This document shows, piece after piece, positions 1 through 55,763 of a stretch of DNA of 64,000 bases (positions are counted from its first letter, which is position 1; each line of letters starts with the position of its first letter). The translations under genes were made by a program, and so were the position numbers. The notes under the pieces are model-generated. The model was not told the DNA's origin and did not search any database. It was given only the letters and a program-made list of their open reading frames with translations. The stretch covers positions 24,588,646-24,652,645 of the forward strand of contig CM040743.1 in assembly GCA_022829145.1 (NCBI GenBank). Reading direction: 5' to 3'. This stretch comes from Albula goreensis. Its lineage: Eukaryota > Chordata > Actinopteri > Albuliformes > Albulidae.

Positions 1-2088
1 GAATTCACTCCAGTCCACACATCTTAGTCCAGGAATAACACACAGACTTAAGGTAGCGCAAGTTCTGAATTCACTCCAATGTGCCAAACATACCCAGATC
101 CAGGACCCAAAGCCGGCAGCTGTCCATGGCTCTGGGAGGAGAATTCATGCACAGAGACTTTGCTGTGTTCGCCATACTGCCGAATCAACCAGTTAAGACA
201 TAGTAACCTAAGATGGCCTCTTCATTTACAAGAACAACGGCCCCTTCAAAGAAAACATAGAAACTGTAAAAATCCTCCCCAGTCAAGAAGGATGAGAGTG
301 GGTGAGGGGGTGGGAGGGGTGTGGTCTGTTAATGAATGAGACAGTGGGGTGCAGAGCTCCACCTCCCTGGCTCCTTTTTTGGAAACTGTTTACCATAATC
401 ACCCTACAACAGGCTTCAACCTCTCACATTTTAGCGAGCTGTTGCACGTTGCTTAAGTAAGCCAGGACAACCTGTGATTGCTCTGTTGTTCTTTCTCTCA
501 GCAAGGTTTTTTGTGTCCCTCTCTCTGTGAGGGGGGAAAAAGGCTTAAAATGTTTAACATCATTGAGTTTAGGGCCTAATCTAACCGTACTGTGTGTGAG
601 CTTAGGTCTGACAGAAATCCTATTTGCAGGGTTAATCAGAAACTTTAGCTTCCTCCTGCTTTGAGGCCTTGTGTTGATATTTCAAATGTTATTCCTTATA
701 AAAACAACAGCTTGCCTGGGATATTTTTAGAGCGGTGACGGTCGCCGGCCAGCTCAGTCTTACAGCTGTTTGGTTGACTAAACAAGGTCAGCTCGCACCT
801 CGCACTGCGAGTTTCTATCAACTAAACAACCTGAGCCTGCTTCCCACAACCTGTCACTGTCTCTCTGGAGCTCTGGAAGTAAAATACAACGGAGAGGGGC
901 TATTTGCCCCCACAGAGTAGCCAGGCCGAGTCTACAAAACCCCTCTGAGTCTTGTTACAACACACATACAACTGACTCCCAGAAACACATGCTCCTCACT
1001 TACCTCCACCGTATAAGACACGGTTAAGAGACAGCTTTGTGTCGCAACGCCACAGAAACAGTAGCATCCCACACTACTGAGCCTGTGAAGCTTAAGAGGT
1101 GTCTGGCACCAGTATAAGAGTATTGGATTTCACAGTTTATCTGCCCAGGAGCACATAGGAGCTCTGTGATGTCAGATCTATGTTTCAACAGTGCTGCTTT
1201 AATCCTACTGTCCCTGCCCACCCTTATTGTCTGTGGAGGCAGGCCGGGGGGGGTCATCGGAGGGACAGAGGAGCGCTACTTCTCAGCAGCAGACCAGACC
1301 CGGCCAAATGGGGGGGAACACACCCGGTGCAAACCGAGACACAAGGACACATCATGGGGTGCTTTCCAAAAGATGGCAGGCAGGCCCACAATTCCAGTGT
1401 TACGTTACCGCTGTCGTCCACAAAGAAACAGAATTGCAGCCGTGATCCTGGACCTCTGACCTTTCGTGGATTCCTCGTGGCAGTCCGACGGCGGGCGGTG
1501 AGTGATTGATGTGGCGCGCTGTGGCGAGTCAGGGCGATCTGACTGGCCGGTGGGGGCCTGCCTCAGAGGGAGGCTTCATCGTCTGAGAGGGAGTGATTCG
1601 TTCTGACCTGCCCCACGACTGGGGAGGGTTATCCCCACTCACCCCAGTCTAAACACCGGGGTAGGAGCTTCACCCTAGCGTCGCGGCTGAAGGCACTCTC
1701 CATCCCTCTGCTGCCGATGGAACAGGTGATGCAAACTATGGTACATGTTCACCAGGCCGTTATAGGCGGAGAGAGTCACGCCCACCCACAACTTAGGGGC
1801 ACAACCTCAGTCTAACCTCACTTGTCAGGCTCACTGCTGTGATTCTGACTCTGATGTGGTATAACTGTTTCGGGAAAACCCAACCATCAGGAATGTACTT
1901 TGCCTAAACCAAAAGTCAGTTACTGCTTCTGAGAAAACCCACAACAAAGTGGGAGTGTCAAACAATAAACAAACCAAATCCTTTACAAGAAATGTCCTAG
2001 CATGTAACAAGATTGCAGGAAGCCCAGAACCATAAAAAGTGGATTAGCCATCCATCTGCTATATGAAGAGACTGAGGCTCGGGTCTAC
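1..2088. other. Intron after SH3 exon (5' part)
   Basis: No exon of the next TRIO region (the Ser-rich linker containing the conserved TLRKWLTSPVRRL) was found. A GC-rich patch lies at 1220-1700. A 12-bp GAATTCACTCCA is repeated at 1 and 67. Otherwise nothing recognised. Confidence 0.6.
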
Positions 2089-44653
<42,565 letters not shown>

Positions 44654-47600
44654 CTGAGGGAACAAAGAAACACACTGCTTTTACCCCAGCGCTTCAGAAA
44701 AGTATTCTTTCACTCAAGAATAAAACAGCATATTGTGTGTTAGCTTCAGGGATGTCTTCTTTTCACAGACTTACTAAAACACTGGCAACTTACTAAATAA
44801 GAACTGAGCGGTTAACTTTGTGTTTCTTGGATTCATGTATTTTGTCTGACCAAAATAAGTTATTACAGGGTCTAAAAATCTTTTCATTTTTACGATAAGT
44901 GATTCGTGATTACATTGCATGTTATTTTGGAAAAAAGTTTCCAGTCAGTTTATTTTTTTCTCTCTATGACTTTACATCACCACCCGCACCTCTTGAGTTA
45001 CCAATATGCCAATCACAGTATGCTGGAGCTCCTCTCATTATCTCACAATTGAGCTACTACTTTCGACACAGTCTTAACAGTACTGCAGGACGGTTAATTC
45101 AGATTCGAGCAGTAAACAGCTACTGGACTTATATCCAGCAGCATTAGCCTAAAGAACTCCAGTTAATTGGCCTCACTGTATACCTGATACCATAACATCT
45201 AATCATGTACTGCTGTGGCATCATGGTGACAGTGAGCTAATGACATAGCCCTAGCTCAAGCCTATCATATCTACAGCTCTGGAAGTCAATTTGGTGAGTT
45301 ATTTTATGAACTGAGCCACTCGGCAGCCCGGAATAATTACACAGTTGTATGTAATTTACTGGCATATACTGTTCTGTTTTTATTGATTTAGGAAATGGTC
45401 CACCCCTACCCTACCCTCACTCACAGGCTCATAACATACTCCTGACTATGCCTACTGGCTATGTAACTTCAGGGGTATTTTTTGCTAACAAACCAACTGT
45501 CATTTACAACTTCTGACCAATCATCACAACCTCAGGTAGGGCGAACTCCATTTGTAAGCACCCGCCCCATCTGGTCCCAGCCAATCAAAGCCATTCTGAG
45601 AAATCAGAGCACCAATCGAGTGGCTTACACCAAAAAAATCAGTATGTCAGAGGTTGGGTACCCCAGCTCATAATTTTAACTGAGATTTGTGTGGTATGGA
45701 GTGGTGCTGCCCACTGAAGTACTTTCTGACATGCAGAGTAAGAGGACAGGTTGTTAGAGAAGACTGTTCTAGAAGTAAAAATGGGATTCAGCATGGACAG
45801 CTTCACAGGTAGCGTCTCCTCATCAGTTGTCAAGGAAACAGACAAGTCCCTGCACAGTCGCCAACACATATCGACCTGCGCATGTGGTTCGGTTGGACTG
45901 CCTCATGAGGCACTGATGGACAGAGGAAGACAGAGAGTGACGCATCTGGAGGAGTAAGAAAATCTTTGATGGGATGAGCGTCTGAGATGAGGAGCGCTCC
46001 AACAGCTGCAGGCTGGAGTCTAATACTCCCTCAGGCCCCACAGCTGAGGGGGGAGATGGGGAGTTACCCGCTATGCTCCCCCTCATCCTCAACTCCCATC
46101 CTGCCTTGCTCATCCCACAGAAACCCCACAAAAGTCTCCCAGTGAAAAAAACAAACAAAAAAATAAATTTAAAAACAGCCGCAAGTTTTTGTGATGATGC
46201 TGCATCAGAAGTGCCCACGTTTCATCCCCTCTGAGCTAGCTACAACCTCAAGTCTATCCCATAGAGCGACTGAGGAAAACAAATGCAGTAAAGGCATTCA
46301 ATGAGGTGTGGGAAGGTGGCATTCCTGCCTTCTAAAGTAAATAAATACTTCCTTATCAGAAACCTCATGTGTATATTAAAAAAAAAAAAAAGTAGATGCA
46401 CTGAAGCTGCATTGTTTTAATCAATTTATTTGCACATTAGATGCCAAAACATTATTCCTGTTTGGTACTTCTTTTATCTATTACTTTATTTTATGCATTC
46501 TTATACATTTTATGAAAGCACTTCAAAAATTTTGAGATCTAATATTAGTGCAGTAATATTATGTAACGTTTCAGTGGGGAATCGTTCTGAAGGCAATGGT
46601 CAGAGTCGAGCGAGGAGGCTGTTCTGGAACAATGCCTTGACTTCGACTTAAAAACGTGCCGTTGCCTTCTTCCTACTACCAAACAAATGGTCAATATATT
46701 CAGCAGGCACAGTACACAGTTTGCCTTAATTTACAGTATGACTAAAGGGGTTCAGTAGTTATTTAAATTAAGCAAGGTTTTCTGTGAGAAAATACAGACA
46801 CAAGCACAAACAAAACTTTCTATGCATAATAGTGTTGGTCATCTTGTCTTTATTAATTATCATTGATTGGAGCTTTCAACATTATTTTTTAATGTTGTTC
46901 AGCTTGGCTAGGAAATAACACTGCTTGCATTGAGTAAGATGGAGCGAATGAGTCTAAATGCAAAAGTTAACCTGGAATTCACATATTGAAACATGCATGG
47001 GTAGAAGCCAAATATTCCATGGAATCTCACTTAAGGTAGAATTCAAACTGCAAATGTGAGCAATAATTCCCGGTAACATTTTCCACTTCAATCAAGTCTC
47101 CTGTCCCTCAACTCTGAAAAAGGGTGGGGGGGTTGGTGGAGGTGGACTGTTTTCAAACTGAAAACACAGCTGGGGGATTCAGCTCGTCTGACCCAATGTG
47201 AAGAACAAAGTTAACAGCGCTCGCACGTGGGCTCGGCTGCACAGTAACAGGTCAGTGACAGCCATTTAGGCTCAACCATGAGCGTCTCACTCCCACTGTC
47301 ACCTGCCATGCAAAGCCGGCTTCAGTCACGATCTGGACGATTGACAAGTGCTGCTGTGCTTGGCACATGTTGGATATTGACGTGTGGCGTTCCCACACAG
47401 AACTGAAACACATGGTCTACTACACAGATATAGAGAAGGGAAGAATAAAAGGGGAGAATGAAATGTAAGCACCAGTCTCCAACAGTATTTTAGGCAATGA
47501 AGGCACACCCTTTGAATGCTCTCTACTGCTGCAGCTGCTGCACGAACCCCTGCGGCCACTGTGTTCCCTTTGAACAGTTTGTGTAGCACTTCAATAAATT

Positions 47601-47939
47601 CCAGCACCAAACCTTTTTGGACAGCCCCCGATCATATCTAATAAAAAGCAATGGCTTATTCTGAGACACAGATTCAGTGGTACAGAGGATGATTAATCTC
47701 TTCTGCATTCACTTAGGCATCTTGGAATCAAAGTGAGATACTTTTATTATGAAATAAAAACCCCCTGCTCCCTCCCGCCCACTTCCTCGCTAAAAATATT
47801 AATTGGCAATCTTCATAATGCTCTCCTTGCTTCTGTGTGAGAGAGATGAGGTCATCTGTCATGGCTGGCCAGGAGTCTTCACTGCGGTGTTCCAGCACCT
47901 CTCGAGGCTGAAGGTGGCAGCCAAGCCTGCCAGTTCACC

Positions 47940-48055
47940 TCTCTCCTCTCTCTCTCTCACTCCCTCCCTCCCTCTCTCCTGTGTCTCTCACTCTATCTCC
48001 CACTCTCTCCCTCTCATTCTGGCTTGCACACACACTCTCCCTCTCTCTCATTCTT
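47940..48055. repeat. CT-rich low-complexity tract
   Basis: Interrupted (TC)n/(CCCT)n tract of more than 100 bp. Confidence 0.85.
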
Positions 48056-51000
48056 TTTACGTCCTTTGTCTGGATGGTGCAGACGCTCTTTGCCTCACGC
48101 CTCCCTGGTTAATGAGAACTGTCAGGTTCAGAAAAACCCACTGTCCGTTTCAGCGCCGACTAATTGCTTCAAATAGTGGGCCTTTATCACTCCTACTGCT
48201 CACAATAGGCTGCTCTAGGCCTTTTCGTTTCCATTAAATAGGTATCCGCAACAGTACAGTGATCATGGACGTTGCCTTTGTCTGTAAATATATATCTAGT
48301 TGTTTACTAGATTGTTCATTGTTTACTTACTGCACCGGGGGTGTAAATTCTTTAGGCATACAGTTTAAATGCCACAATTTCTCTTTCTGGGTCAAAACAT
48401 TCTGCAGCACTGTTCATCATTTAGACCCTGTTCAAATGAAATCAACAGTTGTAAAATAAACCTCTAAAACACAAGTCTGTAGGCAATTTGTAAAGCATAT
48501 AAAAGCATCCCAATGCACCAGGCTATTTCCATTTCAAAGAAGTACAGATCAAACGCAAATTCTAATTACAGCCATTCAGAGGGGGAAAGGCCAGAAATTT
48601 GGATTTTATCCTCCAAAACAAGTCGCAGCTGACCATTGAACTACACTGACATTAATCTCCACAGACCCCAATACATTTCTCAAACAACTAACTAGAGTGT
48701 GAAATCTATCAACAATATTTGCTGTCAGTTCCTGTTAGCTCAAAAAAGCGAGCCAGCCGGCCTCTCTTTCACTACTGAAAACTGCAGGCCGACTCCACGG
48801 GATTGTACAGTGAGAATGCTATGCAGGCTACATTAAGAAAGCCTGCTGAACGGCTATACAGCGTGCAGCTTTTAAGATGTAAATGGCAGAGATGTGAAAA
48901 CGGCAATGTATCTATTGGAAACTGTCTGGCGGTAGTGTTGAGAGGAGCTGTACCCCAGGGTGCTATACTGCTGGTGAGTGGGAGACTGCAGCTAGCACAG
49001 TAAAAACCTTGCTCATGCGGTCGGATGATGTAATGCGTGTGACTGTGTGTGCGTGAGCCTGTGCGTGTGTTTCACCGAGGCCTGCTGGGGGTTTAGGGAA
49101 GGAAAGTGAGAAAGTCGATAGCGGCAAAGAGAAATAGGGGAGTGAGCAACCGAAGAGTAAATTACACACCGTGAATTACGGATTCCATCTGCGTGCGCAC
49201 GCCCTCCTGTGAGAGTGGTCGGATGTAGGCATTGTATAGCCCGTGCTCTCGAGAGAGCTTTAAAGTACAGATATCTGACCGCTGGAACAGCTGCCCATTA
49301 TACACAAGTACATTTTTAGTCTCATTTCAGCACTCAGTGGGGGGTTGATTTTTCCCCTTATTCTGTATATTGGAAGTGGACGATTATAGCAGTTTTACCA
49401 TACTTCATGTTTTACATGTGTGCGGCCTCCAACAGAACAAGTAGAAATTGTATTTCATTAGTGATGGAAAATCCACTACTTACAAATACAAGAAATACGC
49501 TTCATGAAAAATTCTTGAGAAACTCCCTTAGTGTTCTTCTTGGGCACTTATCCAAAGCAATACCATGATTTTATGGTTTTTTTTACAGTATTAATTCTGA
49601 AAAACCTGTTTATTTTCTACCACAGTCAGGCTGGCAAGTTTCCACGCTCAAAGTTTAAACGGATGCACCCCCAAAAAGAGAGGGCTAGGGCCACAAATGC
49701 AGGACTACTCTCATGAATTTCTGCTGCTGCAGTTATCCGGGCCGTCTCTCGGCCAGGAAAGGGCAGAGATGAGCCTGAACACTGTGACAGAGACGGCTGG
49801 CGAGACACGAGAGGAGTTCCCCGCAAACCACTGTAATGAGTCATTTAAGAAAATAAACTATGAATGTGACATTTTCTCCTCTCCATTTTCTACATTTTCA
49901 TCTACAACACTCCCCCTTTCAACTCCTAAAATCAGTTGAGGCCTAAAAAGCAGAAATATTAAATGAGTCATTATGCAAGACACAATACATGTTAACACAC
50001 TATCAACTGTTGGCTAAAATTAGCAAGAGGTCACTTGGGCTGCCAAAAACTATGCACAATCTTAACAGAAAAGATTTAAAACAGAGCCAGGCCTACTACA
50101 GCCAATCAGCAGGCCAAAAATGTGACCAAAATTGCAGTACACATCTAGCTCCATTTTTGTTTATTCTTACAATCAAAAAACCCTGCATCAAGCTACCAGT
50201 ATGATAAGGAAATGGCAACTTTGCCAGAACATTCCGTGCTAACCAGATAGGTTATGATCTGAAGAGAGGCTGTGACTGTATCAAAGCCAGCCTCTGTTCT
50301 TGACTAATTAATTCTGACCAGGAGGCAGTTTGTCGCGACCAACCCTTGGTTATGCATTGTGTGAATATTTATGGCCATGCTAATGAGCTGCTAAATCTCT
50401 TCAGCACCTGCAGAGACTGGAGAGAGGGAAAATGTGCTTTCTCTCTCATTTTCCTCCCCAAAGGGGGAAAGGGAAGGGATTTTCATATCAAACCTCATTT
50501 CCCAGCTCACACGCCCCTCTCGTGGGCGTTTTTGTCTTGCTGCAGATGAATAATCTGAGTCAATCATGGGGAAAATTGTTCAGTTATTGGGCTGAAAACA
50601 GAATAAATAACCGTCACAACACTAAAAGTCATTAAATTGCTTGATTGAAATATGATGCTGAAAATGTTCAGGTGGAATTTGATTGATCTGATGTAACATT
50701 TGTATAATTTGAGACTGTGTTCTTTTGGAGCAGAGAAGCCTGTGTGTTGATCAGATTGCATGACTATCACGACCATACAACATAGGGTTTTCCGTTGTGC
50801 TCAGAATTCATTACAATGCATTAGCACTACAAGCCACAGCCAGGGTAAAATAAGGATATGAATTAAAGAATTAACAAATAAAAACAGAGGAAAACATTAT
50901 TCTTCTTGTCGGAGATGCAAAAATCAAATACTCCATTCACACAGTAAAGAACATAAGGGTCTTCAATAAAAAAATACTCAGATTACAGTTTGAGTTGGAT

Positions 51001-53313
51001 GTGTCAACACAATTAGCATTAGCAGACAAAAGTAGCTGCAAGCAGGGCAAAGCTAGTCCTTCAGGTCATTTAACATAGATTAATGAAATGGTTTTGTATA
51101 AAAGTATTTTTAAGTATTATGGATTTGATCCACAGATACATTTTCTCTAAGAGTTTCTAGTGATTGTTTGTTAGGGTGGGAAACACATTTATAAGTTTAC
51201 AAATTGATCTGAACACTTTATTTTCTCTCAAACACATGGACAGGTTTGTTTTAATAAAATGTTCATCAAGTGCACTTTTCCACTTCGTACATCAATGTAA
51301 TAATTCCAATGCCAAGTTCGTAAATGCTCCATGTTTTTATCAACAAGGCAGTTGTTCCAATACCGGAGTATGGTGGATGTCCCATTTAATTAACAACCAG
51401 GATCACACAAATGTAATTTTCTTTCCTTTCACAGCTTCCAGAATTTGTTTTGTTTGTTAATCTTTCCACAATTTTATTAAACAGTTTCTTTTTTAAACTG
51501 CTGTCAGTTGAATTGTGTTTCAACTGGATTTTTCTTGTGAAAGTGTCAGAGACTGAAGAGGGGAGGATGAGACAAGAGACTAAGAAAGGGAGGGGCTGAG
51601 TGAGAGAGGCAGGGGCTAAGGGCACTTTTGGGTTCACGAAGGGAGGGGTTGAGCATACTTAGGCATGGGGGTGGAGGGGGGGGGTGCTTCAGAGTCAGAC
51701 AGTGGGTGGCCGGCTGTGAAGAGAGACCAACCTGTGCACGGCTCGCTACTTGTTATTGATTTCATTATTCTTCTGATGAAGTCAGCACTAGTCAAGCCTG
51801 ACTTCCCATCAAAATGCATTAAGCCATTTTGGGTAAACTGTCTACCACCGTTCCAGCTTAAGGCAAATCACGCTCTTCAGACGCATGCAGGGGAGGCAGG
51901 GAGGAACGGTCTGTGGGTATTGTAGTCCTCACGTGCAAGTGTGAGTTAACGTGTCCTGGACATGGGATGGCCCGACACTGTGTTGCCAGGGATCCGAACA
52001 CTATCCACAGGCGAGTGCAGAGCTTGTGCTGTCTCGCTAAATGTGGGCTGATTGTATCTGTGGCAAATGATGTGTGACCACTTGGTGGTGGGGGAGATGG
52101 GGTTGGACTGTTGCCACTTGGTTTAAGGGGAGGGGGGTGGGAGTGGGTGGGAGCTGAGTGTGGTGTGGAAATTAGGGCGGCGGAATTCCAGAGGAAGAGG
52201 AATGCAGCTACATCGCTCAGCAATCAATCCGGGGTCTGTTCTGTTCTCAAGTGTGAAGGCCTTCATGTAAACACCATTTATTGTATCATGCATCATGTTC
52301 AGATGCTGAGCGACAGGCAGGGAGAGCATGACGACATGACCCAATTTCTAATTTTCATCTCAAATGAAAAAGCATCCGCAGCCTATTAAAAGCCTGCCGC
52401 CGACGCATTCGCCTCTGCTCTGAACACACAGCCCATTTTTTCCCCCCAGGTAAAAGAAACGAAACCACATCCATTGATCTGGTTATGGTCATGACAAGCA
52501 AAAAGTCCGCAACCGGGAACGAGAGGGACCCAGTTCCATGACTGTATGCATTCTGCAGACAACTGCAAAGCTGTTGATTCGAAGCGCCTCCATAAAGCCT
52601 ATCTAAAAGGCAAATGGCCAGTGACAGGGCATTTTTCTTCCCCGTCATGAGCCAGATGAGGTTGGACTGGGGGGTAAAAGTGCAGGGGCGTCAGAATGAA
52701 GAATCGACGCTTGTGGAGACAGCTGATGAGTCTCCCGAGTGGCAACAGCTGCCGCAACCATCCCCCCAAACCCTACCCGCAACTGCCCACGCCCACTTAG
52801 CCCTCCCTTCCCCCAGTGATGAAGGAAGCAGGAATGCACCCCCTAGTGGGCTGGAGCACCAAGTGCCCCTCTGCTACTGCTAAGGCCCTGGAGGAAGGGA
52901 TCAACAGGAGCTGGTGGTCTGTCCTTCACATGCACACCCCCCCCCCACCCAATTGCTTCCAAGGCCCCTATAAGTCCAGAGCTCCAACAATAAAGCTCCA
53001 GACTTGTCATGGCGTTGCCCCAGCGAGCATCTGCCTGCCCGGGCACAGCTGTGGGGCCCAGCGGTGCTAAGCTGGGCATCAAGGTGAAAGGACAGACGCA
53101 GGCGATTACCCCCCCTCCCACACCCCCACCCCCCACCCACCAGAAATAGACCTCTGGCTGACTTGGGCTTTACAGCCTGTGAGCCACATCAAGATCAGGC
53201 AAAAAAGTGGAGTGCAAAACCAATGCTGTTGAAATGTGTACATACAGGCCGCCATTTCTGCTGAGCTCTCTTTGTCTTTTTGGGGGCCAGTAAAAGATCT
53301 TTGTAAATGGGTC

Positions 53314-53331
53314 AAAAAAAAAAAAAAAAAA
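53314..53331. repeat. Poly(A) tract
   Basis: A18 in the upstream region, no attached element recognised. Confidence 0.9.
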
Positions 53332-55744
53332 GAGGCTTGAGCTCTTCAGCTGGAGCTCCGAGCTTAAGGCTCCACAGATTTGCTTGGCAGCCGGGCCAAG
53401 GCATCTTTTTATTGAAAAACTTAAATTCATGCTCCATCAATCAGTTATATAACAAAACATCAAGTCGACACTGAATACAAAGCACACAGCAACACAGACA
53501 CACGAATATTCATTCATACTGTATATGTACTATGTGAATATACATTTATTCAATATTCATGAAGGTATTCAAAATACAACATTTATTTTCTTAGGAGAAA
53601 TGTACTTTCCAAAACTATACATTTTTATGCAAGGGGCATGACCCACACTAGTCAAAGCTTAAAAGCTGGGTTAAAAGCCCAGGTTCCCAACCATTACATG
53701 CAGCTGTGCTCATTTTTATTTTGGTGTACGAAGTCACCAGACCTTCATTGCATACAAACATCTATATGTACATATAGTCTGTATATAGACACACACCTGT
53801 GGCAGCACTTCATTAAGAATTACGATTCAGAAGGAGTAGATTTTCGGGTTTTGTTTCAATGAGACATAGCTCCTGCTTACGACCTTCATGAGGCTTTTCC
53901 AAAACCCCAAAAAAACGTTTATGGCAGCTGATATTCCCTGTGCTAGACCGCAGTGAATGGCTGGAAAAAAAAGGACGCTGTGAAAATTCTACTGCGATAA
54001 AGAGAAGTGGGTCACGGTTCCTTTTTGGTTGCGGTCATGGCAGCCTGTTATCACATTTTTGTATTGTTATGATTTTTCAAATTAATTATCCTTACAACAT
54101 CCGTACAAACATAACTAAAGTCCCTCTTCTTAAGTGCACCTACAACAAGGTATCATACAATAAATATAGTGCCAGATGAATGTAGAATTGTTCTAATATG
54201 TGATTTAAAATGACAGTTAACAACTCGTACAGTTTTAAAATATAATTTTATGATTCTATGGCCTCACCTATGAACACAACACACAGGCCCTGGCTATACA
54301 TAATAATCGTAAACGCATGCCATCATAAATAACTGAATTAACATCGATTAACAAATAAGTATGCTTAAGGATGATCTGTTGCAGAGTTAATTCAGCCCAG
54401 CTGAGCTTCTGAAAAGAGCTTTAAAAATGTAGTTACAGTAGCTGATTGTGCCATTTAATTCTAAAACAACACTGACAGTGAGAGTAGTTTCAAGACTACC
54501 CCCTAGAGAATGATCCACATTGCACATGGATAAAATCATGACATCACCCTCCTCCTAATGTCTTTTCCCCTGAAATATATCCAACGTTACACCACCTCCA
54601 TCAACCTTTTTTCCCCTCCCTTGGAATATATGAGTAAAGAAAATATAAAGGGCTAGTGTCAGCTCTGCTGGAGAGAAGGCATGGATTAGCCCGACTGCTG
54701 CACCATTAGAACAAGCGGATTTCACTGCAGACTGAGAGAGACTGAGCCTGCTGGCCCTTGCTATTCACACACACTGCAGATGTGTCTTCCGCAAAAAGTG
54801 TGGACGGCAGTAAAGCAAGACTCACGGCAGGGAGGACTGGTAACCGTTTCGAACGCCAGGCCAATGTCGGCATCCCTAAGAACGGTAGCTGCAACCGCGA
54901 CTGTGCTGGTGGACCGCAAACTCAAAATGCTCCCACGGACCGCTGTTGTCTCACTAGGAGTAGCTGCCGTTTTCCCTTCTCAAAAGGGATCAGCGAGCCT
55001 CTATCTGGGCAAGTGCGTCTGCGATGACGCGATCTTGTGTACTCCACGCTAAAAAGCGGACGGTTGTTTTCCAAATATCCACAGCTGTGTGAATCAGAAA
55101 TAAAAACAGGTTAATTAGACCCTAAAACAAAACAAAAAACACACAGGATTGAAGGGGAAACACCCTGTTTCCTGGAAACCATGTTGACATTTTCCCCTGT
55201 CAGCTGTGTGCCTGCACAGCATGGCTTGACAAACGACTGAAGCAGATTTAGTGTTTCTCGTCCACTGTGCTCCTTCTGCAAACTAACAAAAACATGCCTG
55301 TGCCTGTGCAAGACGACCAGGAGAGAGCGAACATCACAGAGCACCTTCAGACAACACGTGTACCATGTCCCTGGAGTTCTGCGATTGCTATCTATCACCG
55401 GGGCGGGGTGCGGTGAAAGAGTTGCTACTGTAGCACAGTGGGGTGGAGACATGAAGCCTTGTTACAGTCCCAGATAAGCCAGAGGTGCCTGGCTGCAGAC
55501 GCCAGAGGCAGAGCTGTCCAAAAAAGGCAAGCTCGTTCGAGCCGTCCTGTCCCCAGTCAAGGAGTCCTTCTAGGTAATCTCCGTGCTGGAGTGGGGGTGT
55601 GCTGTCGGATATCCGGCAACATTAAGTGCCATTATCGGAGGTTGTCATAAATGATAAAACCAGGCCTGCCTGAGAAATATCACAGGAAGCATTGCACCAC
55701 GCTTATTTAACAACATCAACTTATTTGGTTCTGCCAAGGGCCAT

Positions 55745-55763
55745 GGTTAGGGTTAGGGTTAGG
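55745..55763. repeat. Short interstitial telomere-like repeat
   Basis: Three GGTTAG units plus GG; scattered GGTTAA/GGTTCAGGTTAG variants continue to about 55915. Confidence 0.85.

Noticed and set aside
1500-1700. The next TRIO exon after SH3
   Set aside because: A short SDDEASL-like frame was seen on the minus strand, but none of the conserved TRIO linker (TLRKWLTSPVRRL) was found and no phase-compatible exon could be defended.
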